A DNA stretch of 64,000 bases. It comes from Gossypium raimondii. Its lineage: Eukaryota; Streptophyta; Magnoliopsida; Malvales; Malvaceae. The notes under the pieces were generated by a model, which saw nothing but the letters and a program-made list of their open reading frames with translations, made no database searches and was not told the origin of the DNA. The stretch is taken from the NCBI RefSeq assembly GCF_025698545.1, contig NC_068569.1, positions 47,745,218-47,809,217 of the forward strand, given 5' to 3'. The translations under genes were made by a program, and so were the position numbers. The number at the start of each line of letters is the position of its first letter. Position 1 is the stretch's first letter. Shown here in pieces: positions 22,446 through 34,494 of the stretch.

Positions 22446-25400
22446 ACTCGTGATTTTTCATCTATTAGGTGTTTAATGAAGACAGAGGATAGAAGTAATG
22501 AAAGTTGATAGATAAAGACTTAATGCCTCAACATCAGTCTAACAGTTTAGGCCTTAAGATTAGGGAAGGGCAAATTCAAGTTTGTCAGTATTGTCAGAGG
22601 AGCTATCCGGGCGAGTGTTGGAGGAGGATGGGTGCTTGTTTGGTATGTGGCTCGATGGAGTATAAGATTAGGGATTGTCCTCGTCAACAGGATTAGATGC
22701 AAGCTCCAATTCAAAATCAAGGCCCATATGGAGGTCAAAATTAGAGAGGTAATCAGGGTACTCAGAGGGGCCGTAATGTAACAACCCGGTTTTGACCCTA
22801 ATCGGAATAGTGGTTTCGGGACCACAAATCCGAATAAAAAATAATATTTTAATATTATTTCATGTGTTTATTATATGTTAATTTACATGTGTGAAAATTT
22901 CGTGAATTAATTTTATTGTTGTGTGCTTAATTTAATAAAAGGACTTAATCGCGTAAAATGTGAAATTTACTAATTAATGTGTAAAGTGCTAACTTGCTAA
23001 TGCCTTTATAATGTGAAGTCCTTAATAGGAAATTAGGCCATTATTCAAGATAGTGGATGACATTATGCTTATAAATTATAGTTTTTATATTATGTATAAA
23101 GGTTATAATAATATATTATATTATAAAGTTAATATATTAAAAGACAAACAAATTAAAAGCCACACTTTTCATCTTATTTTGACCGAAACTAGAGAAAAGA
23201 AAAAGAAAGAAACCTAAGCTAGGTTCGGCCATCTTTTGAAGCTTAATTCAAGGTTAGTTTTTGTTCGGTTTTTGATAACTTTTACGTTTTTGAGATCGTT
23301 GCTTTGAATACTACCCGACCCATGCTTGAATTTCTGATTTTAATGAATATTTTGAGTTATGCCATTGATGAATATTTGTGCTTTGTGATGTTTGATGATG
23401 AATAATGGAAGATATGTCTTAGATTAACATGTTTTGTCTTGGGATTTTTGATGAATTTGAGTATTTAGGGCTAAATTGTGAAAATAAATTTTTGAGGGAC
23501 TAAAATGTGAAATAAATGCAATGTGTGGACTTGTATGAGAACCATGAATATTCGGCCCTTGTGTGGTATGGGCAAATTTTGTGTATTTTGTGTTTTGTGC
23601 AAAAAGGACTAAATTGCAAAAAGTGTAAATGTTAGGGCAAAATGGTAATTTTCCCATTTATGTATTTTGGACTTAATTGAATGTTTTGATGAATAAAAGG
23701 TTAAATTTGATTATGTTTAGATCAAGAAACGAAGAAAACGAATTTGGATCGGGAAAAACGAAAGTAATCGAATAGTCGATCGTGTCCATGATATCCGAGG
23801 TAAGTCTATTAGCAATTAAAAGTTATTAAGTTAATATTTACACATGTATACTAATTGTATTTTGTGTTGAGCTATATTTAAAAGTATATTGATTGAATAA
23901 ATTTTGAAGTATGGATGATATTTATATATATAGCATGTTCGAATATACAAGTATAATCTTGTATAGATTTATGGGTTGAAATAAAGGTAAGAAATGTATA
24001 AGAGTATAGTTGATATTTGAATAAGCATGTATATGTATATGTATATATAATGTTAGGATATATATACATGTATATATAAGTTATTGAAATTAGTTAAAGT
24101 ATGAATGTTGCATAGGTATAAATTCTTGATTTTAAGCAGAGGTATGTATAATACATATATATGGTACGAATATATATATAAGTGGTTCAAGGTATGTTTC
24201 AATTATCGTGAAATGAATCTAATGTTATGAATTAAAGATATTTATATATTGTTCGAATATATGTGTATATAAATATATAGGGTTTTTGAATTGATTGAAG
24301 TATGGAAGTTATGAAAATATGTATATGAAGTCTCAATATATATATGTATATAATTGTATAATTTTTTGGAATTGAATTTAAGGTATGAATTATATATTAT
24401 GGAATAAGTGTGGTTTGAATGGGTATAAACGTATATACAATTATTTGTATTGAGCTAAAAGTATGGATTGTAAGTACGTATATATAAGCGAGCTATGGTC
24501 CGCCAATTTCTTGAAAGTGTGGTTAATGCTACATGAATTATAATGATATGTTTTAAACATGTGTAATGCCAAGATGAGAAAGTATTCTTGTATTTGTGAT
24601 ATTCGTGTTCGTACCTAGCGTGCTTTATGCCGTTGAATTTTCGGACTTTAAGTCTAGCGGTGCTACGTGTTTGATCCGAATCAAAGTTATAAACCTAGCG
24701 TGCTACGTCGGTGATCCTAATCAAAGCTATAAGCCTAGCGTGCTAAGTGCCGCTGAATCTGCTTAAATTAAGTGATTCTATGTATTGAGTATAAATATAT
24801 ATGATTTTGTTTATATGAAATGGATAAGTTTATGAACATTGTATCAAGGTGGTTGATGATTATATAATCGTTCAATCTTTGTGAATAGTAAGTATGTATA
24901 TATATATATCGGTTGTCATGAAATTGTTGGATATATATATATATGTGTATATATGTATGCATTCGGCATAGGTGGGTATAGGTGTAAATGTGCATTCGGC
25001 ACTTATAGTGGATAAGTATAAAATTATGCTTTTGGTATATGTATTTGAACAATTATATTTAAATGGATCCGATGAAGTGCGAACAATAAGTACTATAGAA
25101 ATCAAGATATGCGTTAATGATTATGTTAGTAAATTGATTATATGCATATAATGTATATACATTTGTTCATTTATGTGTATTAGATAAATACACATCCATT
25201 TAGATTTAAACAAAATGACTTAATATAGCAATGTTTGATTAGTAATTATTATTGATAATTGTGATTTCAATAAATTTAATTAAAGAATTATATGATTCTT
25301 TTATATGTATTTTAGATATGCTATAGACTTACTAAGCTATAAAAGCTTACTTTGTTTGTTTTCGTCCATTTGCTTTTATAGATTTTGGAGACGCGTTATG

Positions 25401-26227
25401 AGCTCGGGGATCATCAAAGATAGTCCATCACACTATCGACTTCTTTTGGTATTTTGTTAAATATTTGAACTCAATCTTATGGCATGTATAGGTTTGAGTA
25501 CGATGTTAATTACATTTTGATTGTAAATTATAATAGCTATGCGAAAGTAATTAAATTTTTACGTTGTGATCAGTTTGGTCTTAAAAATGTTGAATTTGTT
25601 CGGTAATGCCTCGTAACCCTAATTCGGCGACGGATACGGGTTAGGGGTGTTACACGTAATCAGAATCGAAATGGGAATGGTAATCAAAGTCAGAGAACAC
25701 CAACTCAAGGTGCAAATCGAGCTGAGGCGAGACAACCTGCTTTGGTTTATGCAGCTAGGCACTGAGAGGATAGAGATGTGGCTGACGTCATAACAGGTAC
25801 CTTCACTATTTACTCAGTACCTTATTTTGTTTTGATTGATATAGGATCTACCCATTCATATGTTGCTTGTAATGCGGTCTTAAAATTGGGAATTGGGGTA
25901 AAGGAAACCGAAAACACTGTAATTGTAGTTAGTCCCTTAGGATCCTCCACACTTGTGAATAGAGTTTATAAAATATGCCCTTTAGAGGTACAAGGAGAGG
26001 TGCTTCTTGTTGATTTGATGGAGCTTCCTTTCAATGAATTCGATTTGATTTTGGGGATGGACTGATTAGTTGAGCATCAAGTTCCATTGGATTGTGCATT
26101 GAAGAGGGTGACTTTGGTGACTAAGTCTGGGAAAGAAGTTATCATGGTAAGGGAACGTCAGAATTACCTATCTAATGTAATTTCTGCTTTAGCAGCAGAA
26201 AAAATGGTGCGAAGCGTTTTTGGATAG
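22446..26227 (+). pseudogene. Ty3/gypsy gag-protease fragment split by a solo LTR
   Basis: Before the LTR, a gag C-terminal piece has the zinc-knuckle region CQYCQ...GECWRRMGACLVC. The CCHC core at 22637-22678 reads CLVCGSMEYKIRDC, with Tyr where the His ligand is expected. After the LTR, at 25778-26227, comes a retroviral-type aspartic protease: VLIDIGSTHSYVACNAVL and later FDLILGMD. The catalytic D-S/T-G is D-I-G here. An in-frame stop (TGA) follows LILGMD, and the frame ends at 26227 before RT. It is a dead, truncated polyprotein. Confidence 0.85.
22777..25654 (+). mobile_element. Solo LTR, 2,878 bp, gypsy-like
   Basis: Starts TGTAACAACCCGG and ends GGGTGTTACA. It is flanked by identical CGTAA at 22772-22776 and 25655-25659, a perfect 5-bp target duplication. 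It sits inside a gypsy gag-protease fragment, with no internal region, so it is the product of LTR-LTR recombination. Inside are a TA-rich stretch at 23860-24510, about three copies of a CCTAGCGTGCT(A/T)... unit at 24610-24760, and a U5-like end with GAGCTCGGGG near 25399. It is the same family as 1-2525 in the opposite orientation. Confidence 0.93.
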
Positions 26228-27196
26228 TCGATTATATGTTTTAATAGGACAATAATTTTATTTTATTCGATAACTAAAACCAATTTTGCTTTACTAGGGA
26301 ATTATGAAAGAAAGAAAATTAAATTATTATATAAAGCATTATTTTTTTAATTCTTGCATCTGTAGATTTATAATGTACAAAAAGTAATAATTATGTTTTA
26401 ATTACTTTTAATAGAAAATAAATGTATAATTAATAAATACTTGCGGTTACATTTTCTTTTACTCCATATAAATAAGGGTTTTTTTTTTTACTTTTTTGAG
26501 ATATTTATTGTAGTGAGTTTAATAATTAATTTTCTGTATTTGGTAAGTCCATTAAAGAGATAGATTACGAGTTTTAAAGCTGCTCCATACCTAGACAAGG
26601 ATCGAACCTTCAACTACTGGTTAAGGTACGTGAAATCCTTGCCATATTATTTAACTCTCGTGATTAATAAGGTCTCCTTTTACTATGGTAGCAATGGGTA
26701 TTAGTTGTAGGGTTATTATTATTTTTATTTGTGAGTTTCAATATTTTTTATTGTTATAATTTTTGTTACTTTTATTGTGGTATTCTTTTGTATCCTCTTC
26801 TCATTACTTTGGTTTATTTTATTTTATTATTTTTTGTCATCTATCATTTTGCTATGAATGCCAATTAAATTTCTTTCTTAAATTTTTATTTAAGTATTTT
26901 ATTCTTAATTTTGAGCTTTATTTTAAAAAATTATTTTATATTATTTTGAAAGTTAAAATATTTTTATTGTGTATGACATATCAAACTGCACAAGTCCAAA
27001 GGTTAAAAAAGTAAAAATTAAATAAATAGTTAAAATAATTTTTTATAAAATTGAGGACAAAATAAATCATTATGTTTTTGTTATCAATATATAATAAAAG
27101 TAATGAATTTTAACGAATCTTTCTAAACCTACTTTTTTATTATTTAGTATTAAAATTTAGACTCTTCCTGCACATATTTGCAACTTTTATCCTTAA
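26228..27196. other. AT-rich spacer
   Basis: Apart from the SINE candidate at 26560-26705, I see no gene or clear element here. Confidence 0.4.
26560..26705 (-). repeat. Candidate SINE copy 1
   Basis: On the minus strand, ATATGGCAAGG, ACGTACCTTAA, GGTTCGATCC (B-box-like), GGTATGGAGCAGCTTTAAAA and CTTTAATGGACTTAC appear in order. All recur in the same order at 32030-32215 on the plus strand. The B-box match and short length suggest a tRNA-derived SINE. The A box is poor and no target duplication was found. Confidence 0.45.
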
Positions 27197-28059
27197 GGAC
27201 ACGTTTGGTTCGCTGTAATGGAATAGAGGCGTAATAGTAATTCAATTGTTTGGTTGAATGTAATGGAATAGAGACGTAATAGTATTCTTGTGTTTGGTTG
27301 AATAGAATGATGTTGTAATAGCATAAGGAAAAAAGCTAAAATGACTAGAATACCCTTAGCATAATTTTTTTAGGTTGATGATTAATTTTATTGTTATTAA
27401 ATTTTAAAATAAGATTATTAATATAAATAATAAATAATTTAATCATATTTTAACATAATTATTATTAAATATAATTTAATAAAATATATAATTTAATAAA
27501 ATTCTTAATATTAGATATTCTTAATATTAAATTACTAAAATAATAATATATTAGATATTTTATATATTTTTCTGATTTTTAATAATTTTTAGACTTTGAA
27601 AAAGTTTACTGTATTTTTTTTATTTTTCACCTACTTTTTGAATAGAAGAAACCACATGGAACGACTAAACAAATTCTTTAAAAAGAATTTATTCCCTTTT
27701 TTTATGTATATTTGTTCTTGGTGGCTAAATTCTATTCCAACTGTTCACATGTTTTTTCATGCCTCACCCAGTTCCTTTGTCCAACAGCAATACATAGGAC
27801 AGATGCATTTAGAAGCAAAATTTATACTAAAAGTAGAATTTGGATGCTATAGAATAGATGCCAAAAGATTTACAATTGTAGGTTTTTCACTTCACTTGAA
27901 TCTGAAAACACTTGCAAGCAATCAGGATTTTGAACTTTGCAGAAAAGCTCACCAATCTCACAAATAATTTACAAAGTAATGGAACTGGCATAAAAAAACC
28001 ACACACACACATCTTGTCGTCCGTATTTGCGGTCTGGAATGGCCAACAAATCGAGCAAA

Positions 28060-28332
28060 TCCTGAACCAAAAACCTTTCTCCTTCTTTGGTGGTGCTACC
28101 TTGGTATCCCTCTTGGCTACGAGATCAGCCATGAACTTAACAACAGCCTAATGTAGAAAGAAGTTGAATGAGTTAGTAGCTCATAAGAAATCAAATAGGA
28201 AAGGTCCCAGCAAGTTAAATTTGTAGCCAGATTAGCATTACCTGATCACCCAATTTGATTACTTCTCTTGGTGGAACTTCCAAGGGAGTCTCATCAGCTC
28301 GGAAAACTCTCAATTTTGACAATAATCTGAAA
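28060..28332 (-). pseudogene. Captured two-exon fragment of an unrecognised gene
   Basis: An exon at about 28248-28330 (acceptor TTTCAG, donor GTAATG) encodes LLSKLRVFRADETPLEVPP and REVIKLGDQ. It splices in phase to an exon starting near 28151 (acceptor ATTAG) that encodes AVVKFMADLVAKRDTKVAPP and KKEKGFWF. I do not recognise the family. It lies downstream of the PPR stop codon in the same cargo. Confidence 0.45.
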
Positions 28333-28446
28333 GAATCCCAATGTTCATACATTAAAAGATCATGTCTACTAACCTCAAACTGATAACTCAAACAACAATT
28401 TGTTCAGTCATGACTTGCTTTAGCCATATGGATTAAGGATTGTCAA

Positions 28447-29081
28447 CTATGACTTCACTGCCTGCTTCATGTATATCAGAGCAGACCGCAACATTGCCCT
28501 AGCTTTCTTATCAGGAGTGCAACCAGACAAAATCATCTCTTCATATACAACTGGGACCTTAATCCAAACCACACAGAGTATCTTTAAATAACAAAACATA
28601 GATGTTACAATTGTAAATAGATGATGTAGAAGCAGAATTGATCAGACCAATACCATAAATTTGTTTGATCTTTCAACATTTTTTAGTGGACAGGAAAACT
28701 AGAATAAATGTTGCTATATGCTACAGAAGAGAGGGGAGGGGTGAGGGATAGTCAGATCTCGGTAAGATGCAAGTTTATAGTTGTTTCAGTAGATGGTGAC
28801 TTACAACCGAGATTCAAATCTCCAATAACTATAATCAAATGACTCAACATAGTCATATAGGGAGAAAGAATACAAAAACAGCAAAAAGCAAAGCTAGCAT
28901 GCAACTGATCCAAATGGCTATCTATACAAAGGCACAGAAAATATTATTTGTGATGCAGAAAAGCAAAGGGCTATTATCTCGTTCTCATAACAGGAAGGAC
29001 ACGTTATACCTTATGAAACTTGTCAACACGGATAAGAGTTTTCATAAGTGTGGTATATGTGACAACGTCTGGTTTCACACC
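28447..29081 (-). pseudogene. Captured PPR protein C-terminus (two exons)
   Basis: Exon 29010-29081 (acceptor TATACAG, donor GTATAA) encodes GVKPDVVTYTTLMKTLIRVD plus KFHK, a classic PPR repeat. It splices in phase 0 to exon 28447-28557, which encodes [36 protein letters not shown] and a stop. The TPD-KARAML-SALRYMKQ ending is that of CRP1-like chloroplast PPR proteins. Only the last ~60 residues are present. Both exons are open, with no frameshift. Confidence 0.7.
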
Positions 29082-29181
29082 CTGTATATAAATTAAACCA
29101 GATAATAGTGTCATAATTATGACCTAAAAGAATAGTACCAATAACTTCAACGCAAGCAAACGAAGGTAACAGGGTACTCAC

Positions 29182-29468
29182 GTTTGAATATGCAGTAGCA
29201 GCCTGTAGAAGAACATTCATTCTACCATCAAATAGTCAACTGTACTCATATCAATTACAAAAAAATTCATATGGAGCAATGCAACTTGTATTCATGATGT
29301 TCATATATGTATGCATGTATGTATGCATGTATGTATGTATGTATTTGGTTTATAGAAATAACAAATATACATATTGCTATAAACGCCATACCTTCTGAAA
29401 ATAAGATCTCATGGAATCCCAATGTTCTTTGGCACTCTCTCTAAATTTGTGATATTCATCTCCCTTAG
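29182..29468 (-). pseudogene. Captured SMR/DUF1771-like fragment (two exons)
   Basis: Exon 29392-29468 (acceptor TTTGTAG, donor GTATGG) encodes KGDEYHKFRESAKEHWDSMR and SYFQK. It splices in phase to the 21-base exon 29182-29202, encoding AATAYSN (donor GTGAGT). The YF-A-AYS-G pattern recalls the DUF1771 segment of plant SMR-domain proteins; this is from memory of the family and moderately uncertain. The phase-0 donor matches the acceptor of the PPR exon at 29081. Confidence 0.5.
29304..29344. repeat. (ATGT)n-like microsatellite
   Basis: About ten tetranucleotide units of TATG/CATG in an intron of the captured cargo. Confidence 0.85.
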
Positions 29469-31024
29469 CTACAAATTACAAAAATTCTGAATTGTAAAGA
29501 AAAAGATGATGAAAAATAGTACAGAAACGTATATACAGGATGTACAAAAGAGTTTATGATGAATATTTTGAGAAATGGTTATAAATGCTACGTGAAGAAG
29601 GAAATAAAAACAATACAACCCCTTAAGGAAAACTACATCCAATCAAGAATCACCGTAAAATTCTTCTGTTCCTTTTTCTTCTTATTATTTCAATAGACTT
29701 TTTTAAGTTCTAAAAAGGAACCAAAGAGTGACCTAACCACTTTTACGATTATTCTTATGTCTTGATTTCTCATAATAAGTAGATGGGGCAGTTATTCAAG
29801 TAGCTCTGAGTACTTGTATATTCAAATTATGGCAGGAGTAGGACAAACAGAAGAAAAGTAATGCATATGTATCTAGCATACATATGATTAACAATGAAAA
29901 GATAATTAATAGCAATTTTTCAATTTACCCTTCCAATAGAGGTGATCAAGTGCAATTTAGCAAATAAAACTGTTTATAATGATATTCATAACCCCATTTC
30001 AAAACTAGAGGTCACAATACAAACAAACTCACACATACAATAACATGCAAAGCCTGAGAAAATTAACAAGAGAATACCATAGATATCCTACTGAGGTTCT
30101 GCCTGCAGCTAAACCTGCATCCGACTAAGACAAGTCAACAGTTTCAGAAAAACATTTACCTCTAGGCTTGGGTTCAACCATAAATTTAATTTTTAAAAAG
30201 AATTTGTAACAATATGAATCTAGTAGATACCCATTTAAAATGTTTCAGCTATATCCGATAGCTCTTTGGTTCATAAAAGAAATTCCTAAGCTACCTCAAA
30301 GAACAAAAACTTGAAATCAGAAACTATGAGGCTTCACAGAATAAACTTTCTCGGATACATCACAGAATCATACTTCACCTCAAGAATTATTTTTCATGGA
30401 ACAGAAATATACAAAGCTATACGCAACAAGTAATAGAATCACATTGAAAAAAATTTCATATGTTCAATCGAACAAGCAATAGAATCAGTCAAAGAAAAGC
30501 CGAATGAAAATCATAAGAAAGGAATCAAAATTAGAAGAACAAAAAACAAATATTCCAGATTTGAGCAAAAGCAAAACTAACCTGTAAAATAAACAGGGAA
30601 CCAGCGACCTGCTAAAATAATGATGGTAACGACCTGTCACTCAAAACTGAAGAGTTAGAAAATGGAGAAAAGAAAAACGAAATCGATTTTACAGAAAAGA
30701 AAAATAGGGAAAGAGTGCGAGCATTTTTCGTTGTTAGAAGAAGAAGAAGTAGAAATCGATGGAAGAAGAAGCAGAAATTACCTATGCAATATCAATGGAA
30801 GAAGAAGCAGAAATCGATGAGGGCAGAATATGGAATAGAAAATAAGAAACGGTAAGGAATCCCTAATCGGCGCTCAGTGTGGGGAATGCCTATTACAGCC
30901 AATGGGCGTAATAGGGACAGAATGGATTCGGGACGTAATGCTATTACAGGCAACCAAACGCCCGTTTGGTGGTGGGCCCGCAGAATAGGGGAATGCATTC
31001 CTATTCCCCCAACCAAATATAGTG

Positions 31025-32029
31025 TAAATTCCATAGCTAAAGCTTTAGGAGCACCTTTACTAATGAAATATAATTTTTATTTAAATAATTAATTTCTTCT
31101 TTAAATATTTAGATTAAGTTCGAATTTTGAAGTTGATATTATTGAGGGAGTTTTTCTTAAATAACACCTTTCATCCGAGCATAACTATACTTAAATCAGA
31201 AAACGGATGGGAACACATGTATTTATTAAAACAATTTTTATATAGAAATATCAACATTCTATGCCTATTATTAATTTTTATTAAATAATCTACACTCACA
31301 TGATATTAAAACATTGATAACTAATCATATAATGACAACTCATTAAATAAAACTTAAAAGTAAATAAAATAATCAATTTTATAAATTATACATGGATAAA
31401 CCGATTAGTATATAAATTTATACATGGATAGTATATTAAATGTAAATCTTTTGGAAAATGGAAACCTTCCTTTATTTGCTTGAGGGAATGCTATATTTAT
31501 CAAACAATTTAATTTAAGTCCATGTTTAATTTTAAGTGACTTTTTATCTACTTATTATTTTCTATACTTTTTTTTTTGAAAGAGTTCTATAATTTAAGGT
31601 ATGTTTGATAAACTGAAAATTAAATACTAAATTTTTACTACTAAACTTTATGAGTGTTGAATTTATAGTAGAAAATTATTTGGTAATTAGTAAATATAAT
31701 TATTGAACATAATTATATTGTTTGGTAAAAGTAAATATTGATTTTTATATAAAAACATATTTTTAATTTAAATCTTATTAATATAATATTTTATATTATT
31801 TTGAATAGGTTTGGATGAAAGATAAATATCATAATTTGAATATCTATTTTTTAAGAAAAAGAAATTTTGTTTTAATTTTTAATAAAATAAAATAAACTTA
31901 ATATTTTCTATCTTAAGTGATAAATAGCTACCTACCTACTTCTCTTATTGAACATTTTTTTGTTGAAAATTTTATATTAAGTAAAAAATTAAATGGGTAT
32001 CAAACACGTTTAAAATATTAAATGTTAAC
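31025..32029. other. AT-rich spacer
   Basis: No gene or element recognised apart from short AT-rich repeats. Confidence 0.4.
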
Positions 32030-32215
32030 CATGGTAGTTAGATGAGATGGCAAGGGTCTTTCCTACCTTAAGTGGTTAGGGGTTCAATCATCGCCTTGGA
32101 TATGGAGTAGCTTTAAAATTCGTGGCCAGTATCTACCGCCTTAATGGGCCTACAGAATGCAAAGGGTTAGATACTGGGTTTGCTCTGGTAGAGATACCTT
32201 GAGAAATTAAAAAAA
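32030..32215 (+). repeat. Candidate SINE copy 2
   Basis: Same motif order as 26560-26705 but on the plus strand: GATGGCAAGG, CTACCTTAAG, GGGTTCAATC, GATATGGAGTAGCTTTAAAA, CCTTAATGGGCCTAC. It extends further (GGGTTAGATACTGGG, GGTAGAGATACCT) and ends in an A-rich tail near 32215, as SINEs often do. Confidence 0.5.
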
Positions 32216-32859
32216 TGAAATAAAAATTTTCGATAATTTATCAAATACACCCTAAATTAAAATATTTTTATTTGTATTTGGCAACAAATATTAATTAAAT
32301 AAGTTATGATCCGTAATTAGTGAAGAAAATAAAATGTCAATTTTAAACATATAATGGTGTAAAGTAGAGGATTTATGAGGATAAAAAAGTAATTTTATTG
32401 GAAAATACTTTCCCGGCTTGGGTTAAAATCCTGATTTAAAACTAATGTCTGGTTTAAAAAGTTGCTTGTATACAATTTTTTTTGTTTGAAATCAAGGTTT
32501 GGGTTGAAATGCACTTTTCAACTTCCATCTTTTTAATTCACGGTTTCAGTGCTCACTATTTTATTGATCTCGAAAATTCTGAACTTTAAATTTTTCAAGG
32601 TGACTTTTAAATAAAAGAAATAGAGTGCCAGTGTAACAAATACTAATCCATTAAGAAAATCTAAAAATATATTTCATTACAATTATGCATCTCATTTTTC
32701 CAAAAATTAAATAAAAATATTTTAAAGTATTCTATATTAGTATTTATTTTAATTAGCATATGCAATTGATCCGTGCATTGCATCAGTATGCAAACTAATT
32801 AATAAGTGAAATATTTAATAGCTCTATTGATAAGATAATGTATGATATCAAATTTAGAA

Positions 32860-33499
32860 GGGTAATTATACAAATGATCGCTTAACTTTAAATTTTTAAT
32901 TTAGATACTAATGTTTGAATTTGTTCCTATTTTGGTCACCGATGTTAAATTGATATCTAAAAGCTTTTTTCTAACCAAGATAATACCATTTAGTCCTCAA
33001 TACTTATTCTATCAGTTTGATCCTAATTTTAATAATTCAATAAATTTAACCCTTCATATTTACAAATTCTATCAATTTGATCCTCAAACTTCTTAACCAA
33101 AGCTTTTAACTTTTAAAATAGAGGCATTCCACATCTATTAATTTGTAAAACCCAAAAAGAAAAAAAAACTTTAGTTATCAATGAATAGATGTGCAATGCC
33201 TCTCTTGTAAAAGCTAAAAGCTTTGGTTAGAAAGTTTAATGATAAAATTGATAGAAGTTGTTAATGTAAAGGATTAAATTTATTGAATTGTTTAGAACTA
33301 AGATCAACCCGATAGAATAAGTATTGGGGACTAAATGTGTTATTATACCAATTAGAAAAAGCTTTTGTTATTAATTTAATGACGGGTGACCAAAATAGGA
33401 ACGAATTCAAATGTTAATGTCTAAATTAAAAAATTTTAAGATTGGGCGACCACAATAGAAACACGAGTATAATGAGACGACCATTTGTATAATTTACTC
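32860..33499. mobile_element. MITE with ~200-bp terminal inverted repeats (Mutator-like)
   Basis: The left arm from 32860 has GGGTAATTATACAAATGATC, then TTTTTAATTTAGATACTAA and GTTCCTATTTTGGTCACC. It matches the reverse complement of the right arm ending at 33499 (GAGTAAATTATACAAATGGT, then the same blocks). The inner arms hold mirrored AAAGCTTTTAACTTTTAAAA-like sequence. Flanks AATTTAGAA (32851-32859) and AATTTAAAT (33500-33508) could be a 9-bp target duplication with two changes. Length 640 bp. Confidence 0.75.
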
Positions 33500-33632
33500 A
33501 ATTTAAATTTATTTGAATATAATTAATTAGGCTTAACAATTTAGACCTCATTATAATTACAAATAATGAAAAATATGAAACGCTAAAAATAGCCAAAATT
33601 TCTATAAAATAATATATATTTAATATTGCTAA

Positions 33633-33787
33633 TGGTGAGTTTGGATGGGCGATTGGGTGCGGTGCGGTGCGGTGCGTTTAGCCTTCTTTTTGTCTCACGC
33701 TACAGTGTTGCTACAGTATCTAATCTCACCGCCACTGCTATTTTTACACTAACCGCAGATAAACGCACCGCCCATTCAAACTCACCC
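33633..33787. mobile_element. Tourist-like MITE (PIF/Harbinger), 155 bp
   Basis: The terminal repeats are TGGTGAGTTTGGATGGGCG and CGCCCATTCAAACTCACCC. Inner GGTGCGGTGCGGTGCG is mirrored by AACGCACCG. The TAA target duplication is at 33630-33632 and 33788-33790. There is no coding content. Confidence 0.85.
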
Positions 33788-34494
33788 TAAGACTTGACAA
33801 ATAAAAAAAAAGTATTGTAATATTGTCGATTTTGGTAACTCTCTTCAGTCTGCAAGCCCAGCTTCTATTGGGGGAGGCCATCATTTTTGGCTCCAGACCA
33901 TTCAGTTGGATTTGTAATCTGCAAGTGTTGCCAGATTGATTCCCATACATTGTTTTTCATTGAAGGAGAAGGACGGAAGGAGGAGGAAAGATGGAAAGTG
34001 TCTTACAGAAATAAAATCCGTACAACATTTTTCCTAAAATCCCCTCTCATTTTCCCGTGTTTCTAAGAACGTTTTATCAATATAAGTTATTTTCAAGCAA
34101 ACAAACACTGGAAAACCAGGAAAACATTAAAATGTATAAAAAATTATGTTAAGATAACATCAAATAAATAATGTTAAGATGACTATATAAAAAAATTCTA
34201 ATAAATAAAAAAAATATACAAAATTATTAAATGTTAAAATAAAATTAAATTAAATTAAAAAATAATATGAGCGGGTCTACAATAAAGTTGACTTTTTCTT
34301 TTGCAAATATAAATAGGTTTGAGTAAATTATTAAGCCCATATTTCGAATCGGCCAAATTTGTACAGGCGTAAAGTATATTAATATTACTTGGCTTGAACC
34401 CGAACCAAACCCGACCCATAAGCACATCTAATTATACTCATTTAATTTAACTCCAAATTCATGTTTTCAGAATAAAATAATTGCACTTGTGATT

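Larger units (their letters stand above)
27197..31024. mobile_element. TIR element with captured host exons (Pack-type, Tourist/Harbinger-like ends)
   Basis: The left end is GGACACGTTTGGTTCGCTGT. The right end, reverse complemented, is CACTATATTTGGTTGGGGGA. Subterminal TTTGGTT-GAATG/GTAATAG motifs recur inward on both sides (27250-27320; 30880-30960). TAA at 27194-27196 and 31025-31027 could be the 3-bp target duplication of PIF/Harbinger elements. No transposase is present. The interior carries several exons with intact splice signals, all on the minus strand, from unrelated genes. The ends are only loosely similar, so the exact superfamily is an inference; a Mutator-type Pack-MULE is the main alternative. 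Confidence 0.5.

Noticed and set aside
27596-27967. 123-residue plus-strand ORF
   Set aside because: Lies opposite the minus-strand cargo, with no recognisable domain and AT-driven composition.
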